Positions 1 through 5,813 of a stretch of DNA of 11,725 bases are shown piece by piece. The notes under the pieces were generated by a model. That model searched no databases. It was not told the DNA's origin and was given only the letters and a program-made list of their open reading frames with translations. This DNA is from Candidatus Nanohalarchaeota archaeon. Lineage in GTDB: Archaea; EX4484-52; B79-G9. Position 1 is the stretch's first letter; each line of letters starts with the position of its first letter. The stretch lies in the NCBI GenBank assembly GCA_030594795.1, contig JAUVEK010000032.1:1-11725 (forward strand), read 5' to 3'. Position numbers and translations under genes: made by a program.

Positions 1-45
1 TTCCGAAACGAATTCCGAAACAAGAAATGCTTGACTTCCACCCAT
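1..45 (-). CDS. Possible 5' end of a minus-strand gene, cut by the left edge
   Basis: An ATG at 45 on the minus strand opens a frame that stays open to the edge, giving only MGGSQAFLVSEFVSE. The support is the promoter-like sequence upstream on the same strand: a good TATA box at about 91-101 would start transcription near 66-70, leaving a leader of roughly 20-25 nt. No convincing Shine-Dalgarno sequence is visible. Fifteen residues allow no family assignment. The alternative is that these bases end a plus-strand gene, since two plus frames are also open here (one stopping after MSSI near 98, one near 118). Confidence 0.25.
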   Translation of the reverse strand, partial: MGGSQAFLVSEFVSE

Positions 46-90
46 CCGAGCCCAAGTTTTCCAGAATGTCCAGTATATGAACATACATGT

Positions 91-101
91 TTATATAGTT
101 A
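91..101 (-). promoter_or_regulatory. Candidate TATA box for a leftward transcript
   Basis: Read on the minus strand the sequence is AACTATATAAA, close to the archaeal TATA consensus. It lies about 50 nt upstream of the minus-strand ATG at 45, which fits a short-leader mRNA. The core is nearly symmetric, so it could also serve a rightward transcript, but the nearest rightward start (195) has a better-placed element of its own. Confidence 0.4.
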
Positions 102-163
102 TCTTTCATTTCTTTAAAATGACAACAGTCCACCAATAATGAACCAAAAAATACAACCCCTAT

Positions 164-175
164 CTTTAAAAAATT
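164..175 (+). promoter_or_regulatory. TATA box of the 195-419 gene
   Basis: CTTTAAAAAATT is centred about 26 nt before the ATG at 195. That is the normal distance from an archaeal TATA box to the transcription start. Transcription would begin at or next to the start codon, so the mRNA is probably leaderless, which fits the absence of a Shine-Dalgarno sequence. Confidence 0.5.
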
Positions 176-194
176 TACATTTTAATAAACATAA

Positions 195-419
195 ATGGAC
201 ATAACACGTGTTGGCATTCTGGTCGACGAGAAGCGCTCAGTCCTTGAAACCAAGCTAAAAAACGACGACATTGACGAGTTCGACATAGAAGACCTAGACA
301 AAGTAGACCAAAGAAAAGACGTCATGATAATATTCAAAAACCAGATAGATGTGCGCTACCTCCCAGACAGGCTCCACGGGATTCTAGGCGACTGCGCAAC
401 AAAGAAATCAACAGAATAA
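195..419 (+). CDS. Small hypothetical protein, 74 aa
   Basis: I do not recognise a family. The protein is short, soluble and highly charged, with an acidic centre (residues 23-42, many Asp/Glu) and no membrane segment or signal peptide. There is no Cys pair or other metal motif. The N-terminus (TRVGILVDEK) and the stretch MIIFKNQ look like beta strands, so a small folded domain is plausible. Support for a real gene is the well-placed TATA box giving a leaderless transcript, and codon choice (many C-ending codons, ATA) like that of the next gene. It ends 64 nt before the MFS transporter and may be co-transcribed with it. A role linked to the transporter is only a guess from position. Confidence 0.6.
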   Translation: MDITRVGILVDEKRSVLETKLKNDDIDEFDIEDLDKVDQRKDVMIIFKNQIDVRYLPDRLHGILGDCATKKSTE

Positions 420-427
420 TCAATTCT

Positions 428-453
428 ATGCCCGCAGGCATTCCTTCTTCTTT
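428..453 (+). terminator. Weak hairpin plus pyrimidine tract
   Basis: ATGCC and GGCAT (428-432, 437-441) can pair around a CGCA loop, and a pyrimidine-rich run (TTCCTTCTTCTTT) follows. It sits just after the stop of the small gene and before the transporter. It could attenuate or end transcription between the two, but the stem is only 5 bp and the tract is interrupted by C residues. Confidence 0.2.
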
Positions 454-472
454 GCAGGCTCCTATGGCAGGC

Positions 473-476
473 GGTG
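473..476 (+). promoter_or_regulatory. Ribosome binding site of the MFS gene
   Basis: GGTG ends 7 nt before the ATG at 484. It matches the core of the archaeal anti-Shine-Dalgarno complement (GGAGGTGAT), and it supports this start and translation from a leadered, possibly dicistronic, mRNA. Confidence 0.45.
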
Positions 477-483
477 CCCTAAA

Positions 484-1656
484 ATGAAAACATCAACACA
501 ACTTGAAAAAAACATCCCAAAATACTACCTCTTCATGGCCCTGAGATACGGCATGTTCTTCTTCATACCGATATTTGTGCTCTACCTGAAAACCAAAGGC
601 ATAACCATGACGCAGGTGATGCTCCTCCAGGCAGTCTATTGCATAATGGTATTCACACTCGAGATCCCGACAGGAGCCATAGCAGACCAGATAGGCAGGA
701 AAAAAACAATCGCCATTGGCTCAGCATTCGGCGCAGCAGGCATCCTGTACTATGCATTTGCAGAAACTTTCACAGGTTTCATCCTCGCAGAAATAATATT
801 AGCATTAGGCACAGTCATGATATCAGGCGCAGACATATCAATCCTCTACGACACACTAAAGATACTCAAAAGAGAAAGCCACTTCAAAAAAATACAGGGC
901 CGCGCAAACGCCATAGGCTTCGCAGCAGCAGCACTGGCATCACTTGTGGGAGGCTGGCTATACACAATAGATGCGCGTCTCCCCATGATAGTTGCATCTC
1001 TCCCTTTTGCAATAACCGTCTTCGTAGCCCTCTCCATGCGCGAGCCTGCCCCATCAGGAACAGCCACTCTGGCAGAAACAATATCCCTCATAAAAACAGG
1101 CATAAGATTCACAGCAACCCACAAACAGGTAAGATGGCTCGTACTCTACACAGCCATATACTCCGCCTTCTCATTTGCAATGTTCTGGCTCTACCAGCCC
1201 TTCCTCATAAGAGCAGGCATCAGCGTAATCTACTTCGGCCCGATATTTGCAGCCATAAACCTCCTTGTAGCCCTCGGCGCATTCTCAAGCCACAGGATAG
1301 AAAACACAATCGGCGAAAAAGCATCCCTGATAATGATACCCACACTCACAATCATCGCCCTCGTACTCCTCTCAACAGGCCACCTGCCACTCGGTTTTAT
1401 GGCAATAATCCTTGGCCAGTTCGCATGGGGCTACAGCGACCCTGTAATAAACGACTACATAAACCGCCACATTGCATCCCGCAACCGTGCGACCATCCTC
1501 TCAATAAACTCGCTATCAATAAGCATGGCAGGCGCAATAGTACTCCCGTTCATAGGTTATCTTATAGATGCATACACACTTACGCATGCGTTTTTACTAA
1601 GCGCATTCCTCCTCTTTGCAATAAACATACTATTATACCTTGCAAGAAAGCTATAG
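484..1656 (+). CDS. Major facilitator superfamily (MFS) transporter
   Basis: A 390-residue polytopic membrane protein of normal MFS length, with about 12 hydrophobic segments in two halves. The signature loop between helices 2 and 3 is clear: G64-A-I-A-D68-Q-I-G71-R72-K73-K74, matching the MFS motif GxxxDxxGRK. The segments SGADISILYDTL (114-125) and GRANAIGF (139-146) resemble a prokaryotic MFS subgroup of uncharacterised and drug-efflux-like carriers. It would move a small solute across the cytoplasmic membrane by a proton-coupled or facilitated mechanism; the substrate cannot be read from sequence. The start is supported by a GGTG ribosome site. The gene ends 7 bp from the stop of the convergent polB gene. 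Its plus strand is strongly C-rich, unlike the plus-strand genes after 3.4 kb. Confidence 0.9.
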   Translation: MKTSTQLEKNIPKYYLFMALRYGMFFFIPIFVLYLKTKGITMTQVMLLQAVYCIMVFTLEIPTGAIADQIGRKKTIAIGSAFGAAGILYYAFAETFTGFILAEIILALGTVMISGADISILYDTLKILKRESHFKKIQGRANAIGFAAAALASLVGGWLYTIDARLPMIVASLPFAITVFVALSMREPAPSGTATLAETISLIKTGIRFTATHKQVRWLVLYTAIYSAFSFAMFWLYQPFLIRAGISVIYFGPIFAAINLLVALGAFSSHRIENTIGEKASLIMIPTLTIIALVLLSTGHLPLGFMAIILGQFAWGYSDPVINDYINRHIASRNRATILSINSLSISMAGAIVLPFIGYLIDAYTLTHAFLLSAFLLFAINILLYLARKL

Positions 1657-1663
1657 CCTGTTA

Positions 1664-3166
1664 TCAGGAGCTAAGATCCACACATATAGTCTCCCTGGTC
1701 TTTAGGTCTACAACAGTGACCTTCCCGGGGTTGGCAACATGCCCCACCTTATCCATAAACGGGGTCTGGTTCTGGAACGTGCTTGAAGAAATCATTGTAA
1801 TGCCCTTGTAGTTATCTATCGCGTGGGAATGCAGGTCCCCGGTATGAAATATGTCCGGTATTTTCGTGATCACAAGCGCATCCTGTTTCTCAGGCACAGC
1901 CACGCAGGCTCCGTAAGGCGGCGCAAGATGCCGCCTCTTCAGCACGTACTTCATCACATGCTGCGGGTTTTGCAATCCTTTTTGCCTGAGATCCGGTATA
2001 ACATCAACAATGCTCGTGAAACTGTAGCCGTGATACATAAGAACATTTATGCCATCGCAGTCAATCCCGTGTACATTGACATATGCGGGGTTGGTCACAA
2101 GATGCACATTCTCCTTATCCCAGAGTCCGGGGATAAACTCTCTTGCAATCACCGGCTGCGGCTCACTTATTCTCACAGCATCATGGTTCCCCGGGCATAT
2201 TATGATCTGTATATGTTCAGGTATCTTCTCAACAAACTCCTCAAAAACCCTGTACTGCGCATAAATATCCTTCACAATAAGCTCAGATTCCTGCCCCGGA
2301 TATATCCCGACACCCTCAACAATGTCGCCGCATATGAACAGGTATTTTACCTGCGATGCTTCAGGAGATAGTATCCACTTCAAAAATCTGCTCTCGATAT
2401 CTGTATTGAAATCCCTGCTCCCGTAATGCAGGTCAGATATAAACACAGCAGAGACTGCGTCATTGACCCTCCTGACCCCTTTCGGGATAGGTATATCAGG
2501 CAGCACAATAGAATCTGCAAACATGAATCCTTTCGAAGTGCTCCCCGTGATGCCAATTACCTCATCGTTCAGTATCTCAGACTCGCCAATATCCTTGTGG
2601 TTCATTATAATGACCCTTATGCTGCCGCTCGGGTCCTCGATATCAACGACAGTATTCCCTGCCTTGCTTTTTGTGACATTGGACACAATCCCGATAACAG
2701 AGATATTTTTATCACTGCTGTATTTGGTTAACCGCCCAAGAGACACGAGATTCTTAAGCTCCTGCCTGTGCGACAGGATATTCTTCAGTGTATTGTAGCG
2801 CGCATTAAAATACTCCACAAATGAATTCGCACTCCTCTCCCTGGGCTCAGGGCACTCCGGGCTCTCAATTATCACGCGATGAGGGAGATTCTTTGCCGTC
2901 AGCAGATTCGGCTTCCTGATATCCCCAAGCACAGCTGCTCTCTCCTTTTTTGCTCCCAAGTCATGTTCCATCTTTTTAGCCGGAACTTCATCGTCCTTTT
3001 TCAGCTGCGCCTCAAGAATCTTCCGGGTAAGAATAAGCGATTCAATCTTCATAGATTCTATGTCCTCTGGCGCAACATTCTTTTCTTTGATGAACTCAAG
3101 TGCGCTCTTGTCAATAATAATGCCTTTTTTCATCAAACCGGAGATTACCTTGCTGAGATCATCCAT
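1664..3166 (-). CDS. polB: DNA polymerase D (DNA polymerase II) small subunit DP1, 3'-5' exonuclease
   Basis: Small subunit of the heterodimeric archaeal replicative polymerase PolD. It provides the Mre11-like 3'-5' proofreading exonuclease and partners the large catalytic subunit DP2, which is not in this window. Visible parts in its 500 residues: a helical N-terminal domain (1-60); a charged linker; an OB fold (about 154-225, ISVIGIVSNV to MFADSIVLPD); and a calcineurin-like phosphoesterase domain (about 239-500). Metal motifs are D245-x-H247 (FISDLHYGS), G280-D281, G326-N327-H328-D329 and H379 (MYHGYS). The last motif reads HTGDLHSH (441-448), with Asp444 where GHxH is usual. The DP1 hallmarks EPQP (335-338) and NPGKVTVVDLKT (479-490) are present. 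The start follows a TATA box by about 20 nt, so the mRNA is probably leaderless. It is convergent with the MFS gene and divergent from the R15P isomerase gene. Confidence 0.95.
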   Translation of the reverse strand: MDDLSKVISGLMKKGIIIDKSALEFIKEKNVAPEDIESMKIESLILTRKILEAQLKKDDEVPAKKMEHDLGAKKERAAVLGDIRKPNLLTAKNLPHRVIIESPECPEPRERSANSFVEYFNARYNTLKNILSHRQELKNLVSLGRLTKYSSDKNISVIGIVSNVTKSKAGNTVVDIEDPSGSIRVIIMNHKDIGESEILNDEVIGITGSTSKGFMFADSIVLPDIPIPKGVRRVNDAVSAVFISDLHYGSRDFNTDIESRFLKWILSPEASQVKYLFICGDIVEGVGIYPGQESELIVKDIYAQYRVFEEFVEKIPEHIQIIICPGNHDAVRISEPQPVIAREFIPGLWDKENVHLVTNPAYVNVHGIDCDGINVLMYHGYSFTSIVDVIPDLRQKGLQNPQHVMKYVLKRRHLAPPYGACVAVPEKQDALVITKIPDIFHTGDLHSHAIDNYKGITMISSSTFQNQTPFMDKVGHVANPGKVTVVDLKTRETICVDLSS

Positions 3167-3182
3167 AGAAACAATTTAGGAA

Positions 3183-3192
3183 CATAAATATT
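3183..3192 (-). promoter_or_regulatory. TATA box of polB
   Basis: Read on the minus strand it is AATATTTATG, 17-26 nt upstream of the ATG at 3166. The spacing predicts a leaderless or nearly leaderless DP1 mRNA, and no ribosome binding site precedes the start. Confidence 0.5.
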
Positions 3193-3207
3193 AATGTATG
3201 ATTCCCA

Positions 3208-3277
3208 TGATATTCATCTCATTTTATTGAAGAAATTGGTATCAGACAGTTTATATCAAGACTTCAATTGAATATCA
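3208..3277. repeat. Bulged inverted repeat (dyad)
   Basis: TGATATTCA (3208-3216) is the exact reverse complement of TGAATATCA (3269-3277), and ATTGAAG (3226-3232) of CTTCAAT (3262-3268). The right arms lie side by side, sharing the T at their junction within the overlap limits, while the left arms are separated by 9 nt. The whole can form a stem of about 15 bp with a one-sided bulge and a 29-nt loop. The inner part overlaps the palindrome TTCAATTGAA (3263-3272). It could bind a dimeric initiator or regulator, or fold as a cruciform. Confidence 0.5.
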
Positions 3278-3310
3278 CCTAGTTATGTTGAGTTTTTTGT
3301 GCTTTATGTG

Positions 3311-3328
3311 CTATTTTTGGGGATAAAG
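3311..3328 (+). repeat. T-run/G-run direct repeat, copy 1
   Basis: CTATTTTTGGGGATAAAG is found again about 41 bp downstream with one extra G. The run of T followed by a run of G is also present in weaker form elsewhere in this intergenic region. It does not match the canonical archaeal origin recognition box, although that box also carries a G-string. Confidence 0.65.
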
Positions 3329-3351
3329 TATAATCTTGTGTGCATAATGCC

Positions 3352-3370
3352 CTATTTTTGGGGGATAAAG
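3352..3370 (+). repeat. T-run/G-run direct repeat, copy 2
   Basis: CTATTTTTGGGGGATAAAG is the same as copy 1 except for a fifth G. Both copies point the same way and lie 41 bp apart start to start, close to four helical turns, so two bound proteins would sit on the same face of the DNA. Confidence 0.65.
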
Positions 3371-3448
3371 CGCATTTTTGTCCGCTTGATGCCTGGTTTG
3401 TCTGTTATCTGCTGTTTTTTGGGTTGCGCTTTTTTTCAATTGTTAAAA

Positions 3449-3461
3449 TAATAAATATATG
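3449..3461 (+). promoter_or_regulatory. TATA box of the R15P isomerase gene
   Basis: AATAAATATATGG is centred about 27 nt before the ATG at 3482, ideal for an archaeal promoter with a very short or absent leader. A weak ribosome-site-like GAGTGA (3473-3478) lies between them. Confidence 0.6.
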
Positions 3462-3481
3462 GTAAGACAATAGAGTGACTT

Positions 3482-4408
3482 ATGGGCGATGAAAAAATCA
3501 AAAAGATTATGCGCGATATTAAGGCTATCAGGATACAGGGCGCGAGGAATGTGGCTGTGGCTGGCGCAAAGATTCTGATGATGAAGGCTGGGCAATCGGG
3601 GGCGCGAAGTTCGCGCGCGCTTCTTCTCGAGCTTAGGGAGGTGTCGAAGGAAGTTATGGGGCTTCGGCCTACTGAGCCTGCGCTCCGGTTCGGCCAGGAG
3701 TTGATTATTTTAAAGGCGGCTTCCCGGAAAGACCTTGGTGCTGATGAGTTGAGGAAGTATATTGTGCAGGTTTGCAGGGATTATATTTTCGAGACAAGGA
3801 AGGTTCTTGAGAAGATTGCGCTTTATGGTTCGCGGGCTATTGCCTCTGGTGATGTTGTTATGACGCATTGCCACAGCCACTGCGTGATTGAGATTTTCAG
3901 GGCCGCGAAGAGGCAGGGCAAGGATTTTACTGTCATTGTTACTGAGACGCGGCCGCTTTACCAGGGGACAATCACTGCCAGGGAGCTTGTGCGCGAGAAG
4001 GTGGATGTCGTGTATTGCATTGATTCTGCTTCAGCTGCTGTGATGGCGAAGGCTACGAAGGTTCTTGTGGGTGCCGATGCTATTACTGCGGATGGGGCTA
4101 TTGTAAATAAGATCGGCACTTACCAGATTGCGATTGAGGCGAAAGAGTATAAGGTGCCGTTTATTGTGGCGTGCGGGACGCATAAGTATGATTCAAGGAC
4201 TGCGCTTGGATTTCCTGAGCCGATTGAGCAGAGGGCAGTAAAGGAGGTTGCAGACCCAAGAAAAATAAGGGGCGTAAAGATACTCAATCCTGCTTTTGAT
4301 GTGACGCCGAAAGAGTATATTCATGAAATTGTTACTGAGATTGGAGTGTATTCGCCTGAAACTCTTGTTGGCATTCTTGAGGCTAAAGCCAGGGGAGCAG
4401 GGGATTAG
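3482..4408 (+). CDS. Ribose-1,5-bisphosphate isomerase (eIF2B alpha-like fold)
   Basis: Converts ribose 1,5-bisphosphate to ribulose 1,5-bisphosphate in the cytoplasm. In the archaeal pentose bisphosphate pathway this links AMP/nucleoside breakdown to type III RuBisCO. At 308 residues it has normal length. The N-terminal helical domain (1-110) precedes the Rossmann-like domain. Catalytic-site landmarks are THCHSHC (128-134) with Cys130, ETRPLYQG (155-162), and GADAITADG (197-205) with Asp199. The two catalytic residues described for the Thermococcus enzyme, Cys133 and Asp202, are 69 apart, exactly as Cys130 and Asp199 are here. NPAFDVTP (269-276) is the conserved C-terminal motif of this family. 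The eIF2B-like translation factors and methylthioribose-1-phosphate isomerase share the fold, but the Cys/Asp pair favours the R15P enzyme. It leads the plus-strand run, and the CYTH gene starts 1 nt after its stop. Confidence 0.88.
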   Translation: MGDEKIKKIMRDIKAIRIQGARNVAVAGAKILMMKAGQSGARSSRALLLELREVSKEVMGLRPTEPALRFGQELIILKAASRKDLGADELRKYIVQVCRDYIFETRKVLEKIALYGSRAIASGDVVMTHCHSHCVIEIFRAAKRQGKDFTVIVTETRPLYQGTITARELVREKVDVVYCIDSASAAVMAKATKVLVGADAITADGAIVNKIGTYQIAIEAKEYKVPFIVACGTHKYDSRTALGFPEPIEQRAVKEVADPRKIRGVKILNPAFDVTPKEYIHEIVTEIGVYSPETLVGILEAKARGAGD

Positions 4409-4409
4409 G

Positions 4410-4964
4410 ATGCCGGTTGAGACTGAAGTGAAAATAAGCGTGAGTTCGTTTTTGAAGATAAAAGAGAAACTAGTGAAAATGAAGGCGAAGGAGGTTTTGG
4501 ATGTGCATGAGAAGAATGTTATTTATGATACTTCAGCAGGTGACCTGAGGGAAGAGGGTGCCGGGCTCAGGCTCAGGTGCGAGACGGATCGAGATAAGGG
4601 TTCTGTTAGAGCGATAACTGTCACGCTCAAGGGTCCAAAAAGGGAGGGCATTGTGAAGGAGAGGCTTGAGTTTGAGGTGCAGGTGTCGAGTTTCAGGAAG
4701 GTGCATGAGATCCTTTGTGCGCTTGGCTTCAGGAAAGCGCTGATTTATGAGAAAATGAGAGAGAAATGGATGAGTGGGAAAACAGAAATATGTCTTGATA
4801 CTCTTCCTTTCGGGAAGTATGTGGAAATTGAAGGTGATATGGAGGGTATATCCGGCACTGCGGGAAAACTTGGATTCAGTGAGAGGCAGTTTGTTAATTT
4901 AAACTATTTTGAACTTGCGGCGGAGAAAGGCATTAAAGGTGATATTCTTTTTGATAGTGATTGA
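4410..4964 (+). CDS. CYTH-domain protein (CyaB / class IV adenylate cyclase-like, triphosphate-binding)
   Basis: A 184-residue single-domain protein of the CYTH triphosphate tunnel family (adenylate cyclase CyaB, thiamine triphosphatase and relatives). The family signature ExExK is at E4-T-E6-V-K8. The basic and acidic tunnel residues follow in order: LRLR (53-56), TLKGP (72-76), KERLEFE (83-89), YEKMREKW (113-120) and, near the end, CLDTLPFGKYVEIEG (128-142) with Asp130, Glu139 and Glu141. It would bind a metal-complexed triphosphate; whether it cyclises ATP or hydrolyses a triphosphate cannot be told. The start at 4410 is chosen because it gives the ExExK motif at the usual N-terminal position; an upstream in-frame ATG at 4323 lies within the isomerase gene. 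The 1-nt gap after the isomerase stop suggests translational coupling. Confidence 0.85.
   Translation: MPVETEVKISVSSFLKIKEKLVKMKAKEVLDVHEKNVIYDTSAGDLREEGAGLRLRCETDRDKGSVRAITVTLKGPKREGIVKERLEFEVQVSSFRKVHEILCALGFRKALIYEKMREKWMSGKTEICLDTLPFGKYVEIEGDMEGISGTAGKLGFSERQFVNLNYFELAAEKGIKGDILFDSD
4956..4962 (+). promoter_or_regulatory. Possible ribosome binding site deciding a GTG start
   Basis: AGTGATT, inside the end of the CYTH gene, matches GTGAT of the archaeal Shine-Dalgarno consensus and lies 8 nt before the GTG at 4971. The alternative ATG at 4983 has only GGTG (4968-4971) 11 nt upstream. Confidence 0.35.
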
Positions 4965-4970
4965 CGTGGT

Positions 4971-5726
4971 GTGTGGCTCGAGATGCAGGATACTGAGAGG
5001 GACAAATTGAGGGAATGGATTGCAAAAAGGTATGTAGAGGGATATACAAAGGAGAAGATGATAAAGATTCTAACAGGTTATGGCTACAGTGTGCAGGATG
5101 CGGGCGCTGAAATTGAGGCGGTTATGGCTATGACGCGGGAGGGTGCCCCGGAGCGGGGCATCCAAACCGGGAAGCTGGTTAATGAAGTTCTAGAGGTTGT
5201 GAAAAATTATGATATTGTTGCGCATTTCCAAAAACTGGAGTATGTGTTGAGGAATCCTGCGGGGTTCATTGCCGGGATAAGGGAGCAGGAGGAAGCAGCC
5301 CCGGCAAAGGCAGGCATATATTTACTTTTGAATGTCTGCATGTTTTCTGTACTGAGGGCTGCGGTAAACTATATTTTTGAGGGATCGCTGCTGTACTTTG
5401 TTGTCGACGTGATGTATATTGTTTTATTGTCAGGGGTATTATTTGCTGTATCTGGTTGCGTTATCCATAGAATACTTCTTTCGTTGAGTGGGAGAGGGAA
5501 TCTTTTTGATACTTTGCAGGTGCTTGCGTATTCTTCCTCTGTTCTTATATTTGCACCGCTGCCGTATCTCTGGGTGCTGCCTGCTATTTACGGGTTTGTT
5601 CTTGCGGTTTTTAATCTTTCAGTTGTGCATAAGGTTAAGAGGGTGAATGCGCTGATTGCTCTTTGTGTGCCTACGATAACCGTGATTGTTCTCTTTGCGG
5701 CCATGTATGTGATTGGAACTCATTGA
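4971..5726 (+). CDS. Yip1-like membrane protein with N-terminal helical domain
   Basis: A 251-residue protein in two parts. Residues 7-53 form a soluble, charged helical unit (LREWIAKRYVEGYTKEKMIK then LTGYGYSVQDAGAEIEAV), of a type often seen at the N-terminus of uncharacterised archaeal membrane proteins. Residues about 110-250 hold roughly five membrane helices typical of the Yip1 family; the segment DTLQVLAYSS (180-189) followed by PLPYLWVLPAIYGFVLAVFN (196-215) and the later KVKRVNALIA is characteristic. Prokaryotic Yip1 proteins have no settled function. The GTG start follows a plausible ribosome site; ATG at 4983 would shorten it by four residues. It lies 6 nt after CYTH, so it is likely in the same operon, and ends 131 nt before aglB. 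Confidence 0.75.
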   Translation: MWLEMQDTERDKLREWIAKRYVEGYTKEKMIKILTGYGYSVQDAGAEIEAVMAMTREGAPERGIQTGKLVNEVLEVVKNYDIVAHFQKLEYVLRNPAGFIAGIREQEEAAPAKAGIYLLLNVCMFSVLRAAVNYIFEGSLLYFVVDVMYIVLLSGVLFAVSGCVIHRILLSLSGRGNLFDTLQVLAYSSSVLIFAPLPYLWVLPAIYGFVLAVFNLSVVHKVKRVNALIALCVPTITVIVLFAAMYVIGTH

Positions 5727-5804
5727 TCCGGATACCGCATATATGTTTTTTGGATTTCAGGTGGATGGCGACTTTTGCGGGCTATGGGCAGTTGCAGGGG
5801 GTAC

Positions 5805-5813
5805 TATTTAAAA
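5805..5813 (+). promoter_or_regulatory. TATA box of aglB
   Basis: TATTTAAAA is centred about 49 nt before the ATG at 5858. Transcription would start near 5834 and leave a leader of about 24 nt that includes the GGTG ribosome site at 5847-5850. A run of six T (5746-5751) just after the Yip1 gene could end the upstream transcript, so aglB may begin a new unit. Confidence 0.55.

Larger units (their letters stand above)
3167..3481. other. Gene-free divergent region; candidate replication origin
   Basis: This 315-bp stretch encodes nothing convincing. It holds the outward promoters of polB (left) and the R15P isomerase (right), a bulged inverted repeat (3208-3277), a 10-bp palindrome TTCAATTGAA (3263-3272), two direct repeats (3311-3328, 3352-3370) and weaker T-run/G-run copies (about 3287-3300 and 3411-3424). 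The left half is AT-rich and has no G/C bias by hand count (7 G, 7 C at 3181-3240; 9 G, 8 C at 3241-3300). The plus strand to its left is C-rich and to its right G-rich. A skew switch in an AT-rich, repeat-bearing gap beside a replicative polymerase gene is the pattern expected of a replication origin. In Pyrococcus the DP1 gene is also close to oriC, together with cdc6. No orc1/cdc6 gene and no canonical ORB sequence is seen, so the origin call is an inference. Confidence 0.45.

Noticed and set aside
464..487. Seven-codon frame (MAGGALK) whose stop overlaps the MFS start as ATGA
   Set aside because: It could be a coupled leader, but it has no ribosome site of its own, and such short frames occur by chance.
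639..1811. Long plus-strand frame overlapping the MFS gene
   Set aside because: The translation is Arg/His/Asn/Pro-rich low-complexity text with no fold-like features, and it runs over the end of both MFS and polB. The MFS motif and SD site support the other frame.
3287..3460. Canonical archaeal origin recognition boxes
   Set aside because: I looked for the TCCA/TGGA dyad next to a G-string and found only T-run/G-run units. The origin proposal therefore rests on skew, repeats and context, not on ORB matches.
3167..3481. A C/D-box guide RNA, tRNA or other RNA gene in the gap
   Set aside because: No proper C and D box pair, no cloverleaf, and no GC-rich structured segment is visible.
4323..4409. 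29-residue N-terminal extension of the CYTH protein
   Set aside because: It lies inside the isomerase gene and would move the ExExK motif away from its usual N-terminal position.
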